64,000 nucleotides of DNA, from contig NC_054743.1 in NCBI RefSeq assembly GCF_018143015.1, positions 29,112,934 through 29,176,933 of the forward strand, written 5' to 3'. A program made the translations under genes and the position numbers. This DNA is from Lytechinus variegatus. Lineage: Eukaryota; Echinodermata; Echinoidea; Temnopleuroida; Toxopneustidae. Shown piece after piece: positions 19,297 to 30,737 of the stretch; the first letter of the stretch is position 1, and each line of letters starts with the position of its first letter. Under the pieces are notes generated by a model. The model did no database searches. It saw only the letters and a list, made by a program, of their open reading frames with translations, and was not told the origin of the DNA.

Positions 19297-21840
19297 GGCG
19301 GTGCTGCACCATCCCGAGTTTGCTCAATCTCGAGATTTTAGCCCGATCAGCCCTCTTCGCGATTAATCTCGAGATTCAAGAAACCCCGTCTCCACCATCG
19401 CACGAACAGCGATTCTTGCTCGAGCGAGGCAACAAGCCCGATATTCCGAGCATGCGCACTTTCGATCTTGGAGTTTCAACGGCCCGCGCTTTTGAATAAC
19501 TTCCCGCGAGCGCGTTTCCGTTTTACACCCTGGCGAAGGCATTTTCCGGAAAAGTAGCCAAAAAGCGACTAGTGAAGAGTCTACGTCTACGTTTGTTTAC
19601 ATTATCAGCTGAGCGCGCGATCCAAAGTCCGCACCGAAGCATAGAGATGTATCGAAGTTATCCGCAGAACATACTGTACTTGCAGTTGCAAATGCAGCTG
19701 AGCTTATACTTTGCAGGTTCAATACGAATGTTTGCCTTGCCGATTTGCTGATGTCTGTCTTTCTCTCTATCTGTCTATATATCTATCTCTCAAATTCTAT
19801 CTCTATCTATGTAACTGCAGTATCTATCTATCTAATAATCTTCTCTGTCTCTCTCATTCTTTATCTAACATCTATCTATCTCAAATTCTCTATCTCTCTC
19901 TATCTATCCATCCATCTGTCTGTCTTTCTCTATTTCTCTCTCTCTACATACCTATGTAACTACAGTATCTATCTGTTAATTTGTCGCTCTTCTCTCTCAT
20001 TCTCGATCTATCTGACATCTATGTCTCAAATTCTCTATCTCTCTATCCATCTATCTATCCATCTGTCTGTCTTTCTCTATTCCTCTCTATCTATTTATCT
20101 ATTTTTTAACTAGAGTATCTATCTATCTGTTAATTTGTTAATAATCTCTGTCTCTCATTCTTTAATTATCTATTTAATACTAGTATCTCTCTATCTATCC
20201 ATCCATCTGTCTGTCTTTCTCTTATTCTCTCTATCTATTTATCTATCTATTTTTTAACTTATCTATCTGTTAATTTGTTAATATTCTTTGTCTCTCTCCC
20301 TCTTTATCTATCTAATATCTATCTATCTCTCATCTATCTATCTCTATCTATCCATCTGTCTGTCTTTCTCTATTTCTCTCTATCTATGTATCTATCTATC
20401 TGTTAATTTGTCTATCTTCTCTGTCTCTCTCATTCTTTATCTTTCTATCTATCAACATCTATCTATCTGTCTCTCAAATTCTCTATCTCTTTCCCTCTCT
20501 AGCATAATTCTGCCTGTCTTTTTTCTCTCTTTCTCTTTGTCCGTCCATATTTCTATCTACAACATCTCTCTCTCTCTATCTATCTATCTATCCTTCTCTC
20601 TCTCTTTCTCTCCCCCCCCTCCTCTACATGTCTCTCCCCCTCTCTCTATTTATCTATCTATCCATCCACCTCTCCCTTTTTCTCTCTCTTTCTATCTATC
20701 TATCCACCACTCTCTCTCTATTTCTATCTGTCTGTCTATCTTGTCTCTATCTATTTATCAGTCGTCTTCTATATCTATCTTTCGGCAGCTTCTAAGTGTA
20801 TCAATCCATCAAACTTCAATTTGTCTTTCCATTATAAGTATCTGTTTATTTTGATTGTGTCTGTCATTCTATTCATTTAGTTAATAATTCATTTTTAGAA
20901 AAAAATCTATCATAAACAACGCGACTGCAAAAGCATGTTCGGATTTCACTCCTGACTGCCGCTCTCTCTGTACATGAAGTGCCGAGGAACTCTGTCAGTA
21001 ACTGTGCAAATTGCATGCGGTGGTGGACTCGCCTGTGTCGCACGCTGCATGCAACCAGCGACGTGTGTAGACTCTTCACTAGTCGCTTTTTGGCTACTTT
21101 TCCGGAAAATGCCTTCGCCAGGGTGTAAAACGGAAACGCGCTTCCCGCGATATGCAATCAAGTCCATGTACTCTTTCGCCGAATTCGACCGTTGTTATGC
21201 AACAATCCTCTCAGCTCAGCCGCGCTATAATTATAAGCGAGTGAAGTTTTCTTCGTTTAATATGATGGCGGACTCCGAGGCAACGACAGAGGGGGAGAGA
21301 GAGAGAGGGGAGGAAAGAAATGCTATTTGCTCACATTTTGCGAAGGAATAAGACGACAATGCTGTCAGTATTGTTATTGACTATGACCATCGTCGATAAT
21401 GAGCGCCTCCCCCATCGGTCTGGTCTCTCCCAAAATCCATTCACGGGGGGCTTGACACCATCGTTGCTGATTGGGGAATTGATGAACGCTATGATAAAGT
21501 TGACTTTCGCATGCGTTCGGTATAATCGCTGTTTATGTTTTTACCAAGGCGGAAATGGAACGCGAATTGCATTATGGACTGAAGGTCATGAATAAATTAA
21601 CCCGAGTCCAAACCCGAGTGCGTCTGCACCTACGAATTAGCGCGATAATTCGTAAATAGTGCGCTATTTTGCAAATAAACCCGAGTTGACTTGGGATTGC
21701 AATCTCGAGATTAATCCTACGAACTAGCGCGATAATTGCGTCTGCATTACAAACAATCTCGAGATTTTTCAGATCGGGATAATTTGCCGGATCAGAAATA
21801 GCGCGCTAATTTGAAAACTCGGGATGGTGCAGACGGCCCT
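19297..21840. mobile_element. 2.5-kb foldback DNA element with CTAT satellite core
   Basis: Outer ends GGCGGTGCTGCACCATCCCG and CGGGATGGTGCAGACGGCC are inverted. Palindromic AATCTCGAGATT occurs twice near each end. Inner perfect arms of about 75 bp (19510-19583 against 21070-21145) share GCGTTTCCGTTTTACACCCT and AAGCGACTAGTGAAGAGTC. The centre is the satellite at 19750-20870. No transposase frame is present, so it is non-autonomous; superfamily unknown. Confidence 0.78.
19750..20870. repeat. CTAT/CTCT satellite with a ~147-bp higher-order period
   Basis: The word CATCTGTCTGTCTTTCTC recurs at about 19913, 20060, 20204 and 20353, spacing 147, 144 and 149. CTGTTAATTTGT recurs in step. Left and right flanks of the array become pure CTAT or CTCT. 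Confidence 0.85.
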
Positions 21841-23058
21841 ACAAACACATTTGGAGGGAAGGGATTAGCTAAATATATCGGCCTCATTGATTCGTTATCT
21901 ATTGTAGTTTGCATATCGTCCCCCAAAAATTCCAGCTGCCTTTTCTGGGAGGGGCTGGAGAGGCTTGCTCTTCCCCCTTCCCCGGCCGGCCCCGCCCCCC
22001 GCCTAAATGTCCATACGTATCAATAACAATCCGTATATGTTTCGTTATATATTTAGTTTGACCTTATTTATGCAGTCTGCATGCCCTCATTATCCGGGAC
22101 CGGAGTCTAAATATTGTGTCCTTTTTTCGCACAGAAATTAAAAATCCATCATGGTAAATCGATATACAGTTGTAATTTTGCAAACAATACTCAAATAAAT
22201 TAGGTCTTATGATTTAAAAATTCTGTTTCCCTTGACCATGTTGACCTCATGACATCTTCTAGTGCCCGTTTTACTGATTAAGCTGATTTTGAGTTCAAAA
22301 GATATGCTAAATTGTCAAAGTACCACTAAATTCGTCTTTGGTCCCAATCGATAGCGTCTGGCGACAACTGGTTTGGGGGCCAAATTTGAAAATGAAGCCA
22401 GCGAAAAACTTGTTTAGGGGGTTATTGTGCAAACTGAGAAAAAAATCGTTTAGGCGTTGTTTAGAAATAATTTGGTCATGCATGTGTACAGCAATACATT
22501 TGACTCCCCCCCCCCCAGGGGGGGGGGGGCTATATGTAGCCCTTTATTACAGACTTTTGGCAATTGATTTTCAATGGCTAACAAAGAGAAGTGTAGGAGC
22601 ATATATTGATTTTGCAAATACGGCAATCACAATCCAACAGGCATTGCTAACACACTGAAAGCGGATTCATCAAACTTTGCCAAGCTACACAAGAACTTCT
22701 TGAAAGTTGCCCGGTTTCGGAGGCAACAGTTGTAAACCGCCACCTACATAGTCCACGTTTGATTGCCCTTCAAATATACTCATACAAAACACGGAGGTAC
22801 GGAAATTTGGGTGTTTGCATGGATAATGGCCCCAAAAAGTTCCACCACCAAGAAAATGGAATGAGAGGGGGAAAGGGGAAATAGAAAAATAATAAGATAT
22901 GCTTGATGACCACACAGTTAGAATTTCATTTTAAAAAGCTCAAAAAATCTGCGCTCGCTCAGAAATTTGTCGGCAAACACCTCAGCTGTAGTTGAAATAT
23001 ATAATATCGCGTCAAGATGCCCTTCAAGATACAATTAAACTTGAACATGTTTTTAATA
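21841..23058. other. Intergenic DNA with dispersed repeat patches
   Basis: 22395-22530 shares TTAGGGGGTTATnnTGCACA-like and AATTTGGTCA(C/T)GCAT words with 51705-51785, so a common repeat end lies in both. C and G runs meet head to head at 22507-22530. No exon recognised. Confidence 0.4.
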
Positions 23059-23206
23059 CCATGTCACATTTGTTCTACGGCGAGTCGAAAACAGCCGTTT
23101 TAACATTTTTGTACCAGCTAAATATAGGTGGTTTGAATAAAAATGAATTAAAGGGTTGTTTTCGACTCGCCGTACGGCCGCCGTAGAGCAAATGTGACCA
23201 AGGTAT
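23059..23206. mobile_element. Small MITE, ACCATGTCACATTTG ends
   Basis: Left CCATGTCACATTTGTTCTAC + GGCGAGTCGAAAACAGCC is mirrored by GTTGTTTTCGACTCGCCG ... CCGTAGAGCAAATGTGACCA on the right. About 148 bp. Confidence 0.7.
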
Positions 23207-23858
23207 TAGCATGTGCTTGTTCGTCGTCACCTTGAAAGACCTTTGGAACGTTCATCCAAGGGACAAGTAAACAAACGAGTACATGAGAGTCCCTTGGCAT
23301 TCCCCTTATTCTCCTTACTTGGCATGTGTGTCAAATCATATCTACATGCACATTGTAGTACATAGAGTATATATAGCAGTATTTAAATGTCAAGTCCAAG
23401 CTGGCAAAAAAGAGATAATCGAAATCTAAACAAAAAACTAAAATGCGCTGAACATTTCATCAAAATTGGATGTAAAATGATATTAAGATGACATTCTAAA
23501 TTTTCGCTTATTTCACAAAATGGTTTATGGATGATATTTTTCAACAGAGACATTTTGAACAGTGGTGCATAAAGAATCTTCATAAATATAACCATGAAGA
23601 CAAAATGCCTTGTTCTAGGGCATAACGATTTTGATAATTCTCGTTTCATTAAACCAACAATGATAATTATGATGCATGTGGTAGACTTGAACTTTAAGCC
23701 GGACGAAAGTCTATAGTGTATATTCAGTGCATGAACGACAACTCGAACGACATGAAGCCTTTGAACTCCAAACCAACACCCAACAAGAGGCCTAGGTTTA
23801 AGGGATCAGTTTTCAGACATGATACACCAGCGAATCAGTTTCAATGAGAATAATAGAC
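23207..23858. other. Intergenic DNA, possible diverged copy of the 6413-7132 repeat
   Basis: 23450-23530 (TCATCAAAATTGGATGTAAAA, TTTTCGCTTATTTCACAAAA) resembles part of the 6413-7132 element. Nothing else was recognised. Confidence 0.35.
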
Positions 23859-24263
23859 CAGTTCGTAGTTAGTTCATGGACAATTTTGATCAAATGAATT
23901 TTCATTTATTTATAGGCAGCTTTCAAAGCAAGATATTACTAAGCATGCCTTAAATAGCGGGATGAAGAAATTGAATAGACGAGAATAGTACATCAATTAA
24001 CAATCTATGAAGGTATTTTTTGCATTTCTACTTTGAATACATAATATAGCATGTTGAACAATGTACTTGGCAAACTGTGATATACCAGTCGTTCGTGGAC
24101 ACATTGTTGTATTTTTACGGATGTAAATGAAAAACACAAGTCAAAAGAATATGTGAATAATCGAGACATCTAAGCTTGTATTTATCTCATAAATTTTAAA
24201 CCACCATGTCACAAATGACCTTCCTCTGATCATGTGCACTTGTGCAGAGTGGAACTACGAAGT
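23859..24263. mobile_element. DNA element, CAGTTCGTAGTT ends, copy 1
   Basis: Starts CAGTTCGTAGTTAGTTCATG and ends AGTGGAACTACGAAGTG, close inverted ends. About 405 bp, non-coding. It aligns along its whole length with 25944-26939 except for the insert in that copy. Confidence 0.7.
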
Positions 24264-25943
24264 GGCTTCAAATGTTTAGTAGAACTCATTAACACAGGTA
24301 TTTATACGAAGAAATGTTTTCCATCGTTCAGAGTCGGTTTTATTTGTCAGCCGATTTAGGGTTCCTTACCCCCATGCCCCCCCCCCCACATTGGCATTGC
24401 CCTAGGATATGTGCCTTTTTAAATCTGTTTTCGTATAGGAATGAGCCGAGGATGAGCAAAGGGTAGGGGTGTGCCGGGTGGGGGGGGGCGGCCCCAAAAT
24501 CTGAAACCATATAGAGTTCATTTGCTATTGGTGTCAAGACATAATAGGCTCCTGCCGACATTTGCACCGGTTTTATATCTCAGGGGGCATGCATGGGTTA
24601 GAGTCAGGAAGGTATAGTAATAGTTTGTTGTTAGGAGGCTGGGTTTTAGGTTTGGTTTTAATGTGCAAATTTTCCATCGTAGAAAATGTCATACGTGGAA
24701 TCATGACATGAGGGGCTTAAGAAGTAAATGATTGACCCTCTACAAATGGGGGTGCTTGCATGGGAACTCGGGAATTTAATAACAAATTTGAACTGATACC
24801 AGAAATGAGGGGCTTAGAAAGGACGGGATGGTCAATGGAAAAAGGGTGGAAATTATATGCCTAGGAACTACAACTGACATGCAAGGCGAGAACATCCCTG
24901 TATGTAATTGAGTGCCCCCCCCCCCCGGCCCCACCCCCAAGTCGGGAATTTACCTGCTGGAAAATACTGGCCTATGTTTTAAAATAAGGTCTGCATGCAT
25001 TCCGAACGAAAATTGAAAAGGAATATTCTTTCATATCATAGCAAAAGCTTACCTTTCCGTTCACAAAAAAATCCAAATAATGTAGGACATTGATGAGAGA
25101 TGACGTTGTTTTGTGTACCGTTTTCCTCCATTCAACGACGTGCGACTCCCAAGATGGAATAAATGCAATGATCTCGCACCAACTACTTGCATTATATGGG
25201 AATTCTTGCATTCAATTTCAATTTACTGTGCAGGCCTATAAAGCCCATAGATATGGCTTGACTTGTGTGCATGAATAACTTTAACAAATGCAATTTACGT
25301 TGTTTTGGTCTATAGATGTATGTTTCGATAATCGTTATAAACACTCTTGCGTGCGAATATGCATTCATCCTCGAAAATTCAAGAAGCTCACAAAAGCATG
25401 AAGTAGGCCTATACAGCACATATTGCTTCCATCTGCATACCATTATCATGTATGTATTTTGAATTTAAGAAGTAAAAGCTGAGTTGCCAAAGCGAAGTTC
25501 GATAAACAGTGATGTAATGTCCGATGATCACAAAATCAAGTTCAACTGCACTGCTTTGCATAATGTTCCTTACCGGTGTTCAGTGAATGTGTAAATGACG
25601 ATGAACGCATGCAGTGCACGAATCTCTGTTTAAAGGGAGCTCTATATAGCTCTAACACACATACCTGCCTGTTCCCGCGAATACCTGCTTCTATTTTTCC
25701 AGTTTCAGTGGCACATCAATTTATATACAACCGCAGGATTTGTTGGTTAAATTGACTTCACTACCTTTGAAATCAATCGACAATTAATATTTTATCTCTC
25801 GTTTTATGGCAGACAATATCAAATCCAAAAATATAGAGGGCCTACGTACCGCCAATTAAATCTTCCCGATAGTGACCTTCATGCCTATAGATAACCTGAC
25901 CCGGCTGTCAGATGTCTTTCTTCGTGAACAGATGATAATAGAC
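24264..25943. other. Intergenic DNA, no gene recognised
   Basis: Has C/G runs near 24379, 24480 and 24916. No consistent codon use, splice-phase or family similarity was seen. An enhancer or alternative 5' exon of the SLC17 gene cannot be excluded by eye. Confidence 0.3.
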
Positions 25944-26939
25944 CAGTTCGTAGTTACTTCATGGGCAATTTTGGTCAAATTACCTTTCATTTCTTTCATT
26001 TCATTTCAATTCAATTCAATTTTATTTATTTCAATTCAATTTTATTAATTTCACTTCCATCAAACAAAAACAAATTGTATGCCATATATATAATCATAAG
26101 TATTTGTATCCATTGCAAAGAAACAAAAATAATAATACATATGTTGTGAAAAAAAAACTTACACGATTTGGGCAACACATTGGAGGTTTTAAATAAGTAT
26201 ACTATTTTTCAATAGAAATTAAATTAAGAGGGAAATGGAGGGACCCACTAAAAAGCAATGCTTGTACAATGTGGGCCCCTCAAAAATAGATAACAAAACC
26301 AATAACAGAGTACAAATACAGACATATGTAATCAAATCAGAAAAAAAAGAGAAATAATTCTCACAAAATAAATACGAAGTTATCAAAAAAAATATAGTTT
26401 TTATAGGACAAAACAACCCGTCCTAAAATATATCCACCCTTCCCCACCCCCCCCCAAAAAAAGAGAAAAGGGAGAATGCCCTGAGAAGATGGATGGGTGC
26501 TGCTAAACGTAGGTAGAACACATGCCATCGTGGACTCAAGCATCATGATAGGCAGATTTCAAAGCAAGATATTACGTAAGCTTGCCTTACATAGCAGGAT
26601 GAAGAAATTGAATAGACCAGGTGACTAGAATAGCACACCAATGAACACTTAATGAAGGTATTTGTTGCATTCCTACTTTGAATGCATATTTTAGCATGTT
26701 GCACAATGTACTTGACAAACTGTGAAATACCAGTCGTTCGTGGAAGCATTGTTGTTTTATGTGGATGTAAATGAAAACGACAATTCAAAAGAATATATGA
26801 ATAATCAAGACATCAAAGTTGGTGCTTTTCTCATTAGATTTTAAAGCACCATGTCACTTTAGTACAAATGACCTCCTTCTGATCATGCGTAGAATCTTTT
26901 GATCATGCACAGAAAGGAACTACGAACTGCAGTATTCGA
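25944..26939. mobile_element. DNA element, CAGTTCGTAGTT ends, copy 2 with an insert
   Basis: Ends CAGTTCGTAGTTACTTCATG and GGAACTACGAACTG are inverted. Blocks such as GCATGTTGCACAATGTACTTG, split here by a mismatch from copy 1, and CCAGTCGTTCGTGGA align to copy 1. About 555 bp at 25992-26546 are absent from copy 1. Confidence 0.72.
25992..26546 (-). mobile_element. Non-LTR retrotransposon 3' end fragment inserted in the element
   Basis: Read on the minus strand it ends in AATTGAATTGAATTGAAAT repeats, a tail like the AATAAATGAATTGAATTGAA end at 32375. It has no counterpart in the 23859 copy. No coding part is visible. Confidence 0.5.
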
Positions 26940-26991
26940 ACTTCAAAAAGACTGACCCTCTCTAATCATTCAAGCAGAAAGGATAATTATA

Positions 26992-27787
26992 AACAGTAAA
27001 AACTGTGCTGTTAACCGGTGTACATAGAGGACCACACCACTTATTTTACACCGGTGTTAAATTGGTGGTGTTAGTTTTACACCTATAGGTGTTATTACAA
27101 CACCTATGGTTGTTACATTTACACTCTTTGGTGTTATGTTCAATCTCTAGGATGTAATTTTCGCATATATTCGTAATTCGGAAGCTTCGGTTATTCCGAA
27201 GGTTCGTTAATCCAAAAACGAAATGAGGTTCGTAGTTCCGAAGCTTCGTTATTCCGAAGGTTCGTTAATCCGAAAACGAAATGAGGTTCGTAATTCCGAA
27301 TGTTCGTTAATCCGAAAACAAAATAAGGTTCGTTAATCCGAAATTTGAATAAGGTTCGTATTTCCGATTATAAAATTAATTCATTTTGGCAAAAAAACGG
27401 TGTTGTCCTTGCAAGATAACATGAATTTATGCAATAAAAGTAATAACAAACGATGATACATGTGTGTGTTGTGGCCATAGGCGCCCGGATCAAGCATTTG
27501 CTTAATTTCGATTTTATCTGAGCAATTACTGCCCAAGCAAATGGTTTAAAGATGCAGGGGATTAAGTGTGTTGGTCGCGTGCGAGTAACCTCCAGATAAT
27601 ATGATTTGTATTGGAGGGGATGTCATTTTTATTAAGAGCTTCTCCTGAAAATTATTTTAAACTGTATTTGCAATTTACGTGTTTCGAAATTACGAAGTGT
27701 AACCGTAATTTTAACACCTCAGGGTGTTGTCCTCTATTAACACAAATTGGTGTCAGTTTTACCGCACACTACAGTTTTTACAGTGTA
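26992..27787. mobile_element. GGTGTTA-type MITE, copy 2, interrupted
   Basis: Ends ACAGTAAAAACTGTG and TACAGTTTTTACAGTG. 27000-27150 is the reverse complement of much of 11355-11560 (AATTGGTGGTGTTAGTTTTA, CACCTATAGGTGTTATTACA). The pattern resumes at about 27713 with TTTTAACACCTCAGGGTG after an insert. TA-flanked ends would fit a mariner-type MITE, an inference. Confidence 0.7.
27160..27705. mobile_element. Inserted element with TTCGTAATTCCGAA tandem units
   Basis: About four units of 45-50 bp carrying GGTTCGTTAATCCGAAAAC and ATGAGGTTCGTA at 27168-27370, then unassigned DNA ending GTTTCGAAATTACGAA, an inverted match to the start. It lies inside the GGTGTTA MITE. Confidence 0.6.
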
Positions 27788-27789
27788 TG

Positions 27790-28400
27790 TGACATCGCCC
27801 CCAATGACCCACGGGGCCACTTCCATTGATGAATGGATCCCATGCGTGTCTAAAGAAACACGTAAGACATGTAAGATGATCTCTTTTTCAAGATTAGGCA
27901 CGTTTTGTACGTAACGAAATAAGTGTCAATTGTTAAAAACACTAAAATACTGAAAACAGACGAGGGTATACCTTTTTAAATCTTATATTGATCTTATTAT
28001 GTTTTATTGGGCCATTTGATGGTGTTTTTTTATTCATGATCTGGTGTAAATTGTAATATTAGTTTTGATACACTTTGTTGTGAACGGTATTTCTATTTTC
28101 TTTTTACTTCATATTTCCTTTTTCTTAACCGCTTAGAGGCAATTTGCGAATTGGCGGTATATAAAAATTGTTATTATTGTTATTATTATCATTATATATA
28201 TTTCGCTAGAAAAGCTATGTGTTCACGGTCAAAGTTGCGAGGGCTTAGAAAAGACTAAAATGTTTTAATAAAGAGGCACCTATTATCCCCAACTCTTTTT
28301 AGGTGTTTAGTGTCCGATTTTAGTGAGGTGACGGGGGTGGGGCGGTAAAAGCCGACGTCTGTTACCACGTCCATGATCGCTTCACTTGTTTATAGGGTTC
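27790..28400 (+). repeat. Dispersed repeat, copy 2, split by a LINE/SINE-like tail
   Basis: Matches 17600-18020 on both sides of an insert at about 27975-28195. The insert ends GGCGGTATATAAAAATTGTT then ATTATTATT, a non-LTR retrotransposon tail type. Confidence 0.6.
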
Positions 28401-28449
28401 AAATAATAACGTAATACTTGTCAAGTGTACTTCAGTTTTGTTTTCTGAT

Positions 28450-29050
28450 CTGATGCTCCAGGTTGAAGATATTAATATCTCAATAAGTAGAGTAAAATTC
28501 ACAAAGCAAATTGCTGAAAATTTGATCAAATCGGATAACAAATAACAAAGTTATTGAATTTTTATAATTTGCATTATTCCTGTGAAACAGTTCTAGGCAT
28601 GTCTTCATGAATATTCATTAGATGGGCTGATAATGTCATATCCCTACTTGTTGTTTTGTACTTTATTATATGAAATTAGGTTTATTCAAAAAATTTGTAC
28701 CAAGAACTAAAACAATTGGAATGACAACTGACTAAGTGCATTCGTTATTTATTGCGCAACTTTCGTCATAATCATTGGAGACATGTCATTTACACATGTA
28801 CAAAAAATAAAACAATCATGATTTCATGTAAGAACATTAGATAAAAAAGTGTGGATATGACATCTTCAGCCCACATAATCAATATTCACGACAATGTGCA
28901 TACCTAACTATTTTCACAAAATATTGATAAACTTTAAAATTCAATAACTTCGTTATGTGTTATCCGATTTTGATGAAATTTTTAGAATTTCACCTTGTGA
29001 ATTTTGCTCTATTTATTTAGATATGACTATTTCCGGCCCGGACCATCCCT
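28450..29050. mobile_element. Long inverted-repeat MITE next to TTAA
   Basis: The left 120 bp (AGAGTAAAATTCACAAAG, AATCGGATAACAAATAAC, TTATTGAATTTTTATAA) is mirrored at 28935-29050 (ATTCAATAACTTCGTTATG, TTATCCGATTTTGATGAAA, GTGAATTTTGCTCTATT), ending GGACCATCCCT then TTAA. The left edge is decayed. Confidence 0.7.
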
Positions 29051-29102
29051 TTAATTATCAATTTACAAATCATCTTTTATTCGACTCACTCGTAGATAAA
29101 CC

Positions 29103-29245
29103 AACCGTGGCCGAGTGGTATAAGGCGCCTGGCTATACTTGGAAAGTCCGGGGTTCGATCCCCAGCCGTGGCACCTATGCCAATGAGCAAGGCATTTAAT
29201 CTGGAATGCTCTTTTATCCTGCTTTCAGATAAATGGAAATGCTGT
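29103..29245 (+). mobile_element. tRNA-Leu-like SINE
   Basis: CGTGGCCGAGTGGTATAAGG (A box), GGGGTTCGATCCCCAGCC (B box), GGCACCTATGCCAATGAGCA and AGATAAATGGAAATGCTGTA. Same family as 16147-16301, opposite strand. Too divergent in the stems and carrying a SINE body, so not scored as a tRNA gene. Confidence 0.82.
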
Positions 29246-29391
29246 ATGCAATGTTGCTTACTATGTGTGCACTTGTTAAAAAAAAAAAAGCAAAAAAAAA
29301 AAGTGCATCACAATCAAAACTGAACCGTGACGGCCGGACGCACATCACTATAGATTGGAAAAATATTCCTTTAAAATCAATGGTGCATATC

Positions 29392-29541
29392 TGGGGCCCG
29401 TTACAGTAAGAGCTGCAATCAATCGCAACTCTAAAAACCATGCGCAACTTGATTTTCAACCAATCAACAGCGCGCATTCGGGACTTGCGATTGATTTTTG
29501 GCTTGCGTTTAAACGCAACTCTTTCTGCAACGGACCCCTGA
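29392..29541. mobile_element. 150-bp MITE, GGGGCCCGTTACAG ends
   Basis: Left GGGGCCCGTTACAGTAAGAG and right ACTCTTTCTGCAACGGACCCC are inverted. Inside, TGCGATTGATTTTTGG mirrors CAATCAATCGCAACT. The ends recall the GGGCCTGTTGCA family at 35640. Confidence 0.7.
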
Positions 29542-29577
29542 TCATTTTTTTTTCATATGGGCATAGAGAGGGAGGTG

Positions 29578-29796
29578 CCAGGTAAAAATGGCAGAGGTAA
29601 TAATGGCAGAAGAAATAATGGCAGAGGTAAAAATGGCAGAGGTAAAAATGGCAGAAGGAAAAATGGCAGAGGTAAAAATGGCAGAAGTAATAATGGCAGA
29701 GGTAAAAATGGCAGAGGTAATAATGGCAAAGGTAAAAATGGCAGAGGTAAAATGGCAGAGGAAAAGATGGCAGGGGTAAAAATGGCCAAGGTAAAA
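29578..29796. repeat. 15-bp minisatellite (GGTAAAAATGGCAGA)n
   Basis: About 14 units of GGTAAAAATGGCAGA and variants with AAT or GAA. Inverted single units lie at 31028-31095 and 53530-53605 (CATTTTTACCTCTGCCATT), and a short decayed array at 51812-51895. Confidence 0.85.
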
Positions 29797-30322
29797 ATAA
29801 ACACTGTTAAAAAAACCCTGATTTTACAGAAAAATAAAAAAATATTTTGCAGAAAGCAATACCAGAATCATTCTTTAAATTCATGAAACAGGAATTTTTC
29901 TGCAATTTAACAGAACAGGTCTGTTAGAAAAAGGGGAAAAGAGTGTTTTATTTAAGGAAATTTGTAAGATTACACACACCAAATACCAATTTCCTGTAAG
30001 ATTACGCAATCTGGTAAGATTACAGGTGTTCTCGAGACTCTGCTGCAGGAACTTCTTCTAACAGTGAAGGTAATTATTCATATTCCAACATCATAATGGA
30101 TCCGAAAAGAATTGATATGATAAGTATATACTTTAATCTAAATGATATAACTATTATTAATGTTAAGGTTTCAGAGCAATATCTCATTGCACCTAGTCCA
30201 AGAGAATGTCAGGTTTCTTAACTAGTTTCTATGATAACTGCTACCTTATGAATTTGGAAATGTGTAGCGAATCAGAGATTTAAATTTATGGACGTTTCTA
30301 CCATTCTATCGACGTATTTTGA

Positions 30323-30737
30323 AGGGGAAGTTCACCCTGACAAATGGTTTACTGTGAAAATAACAGAAAATAAGGTGATCTGTGACGTCATATACGAGCA
30401 GCTGCTCTGTATTTTATGCACCAAAATGTATACTTATCACTTTTTTAATCAGTGGTTCGTGATTGCTGAAAAAAAATTATTTCAGGAGCGGATGTGAAAT
30501 GATATTTTGATATACTTAACTTGGTATATATAAAAACTATTTTTTTAAGAAAATGACATTTCATCTTTATTACACCATGTATTGGGAAAATTGCTCGGAA
30601 AAGACGTCACGATTAAAATATAAATTTCCAATAGCTTTCTTAAATCTTTGATGGATTCCCTAAAACCCCCACCAATATCATTTTAATTATTTTCTGTTAT
30701 TTTTACAATAAACTTTATGTCAGGGTGAATTTCCCCT
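30323..30737. mobile_element. TTAA-type MITE (family of 4277-4670), block A
   Basis: AGGGGAAGTTCACCCTGACA at the left and GTCAGGGTGAATTTCCCCT then TTAA at the right. The left TTAA has decayed to TTGA. The same insertion is present in block B, so it predates the duplication. Confidence 0.8.

Noticed and set aside
19711-20854. Ser/Ile/Tyr/Leu-rich open frames of 82-188 codons
   Set aside because: They read the CTAT satellite; no codon bias beyond the repeat and no gene signals.
29557-29886. Repetitive open frame with MAEVKMAEV-like peptide
   Set aside because: Reads the 15-bp minisatellite, whose length is a multiple of three and so keeps any frame open.
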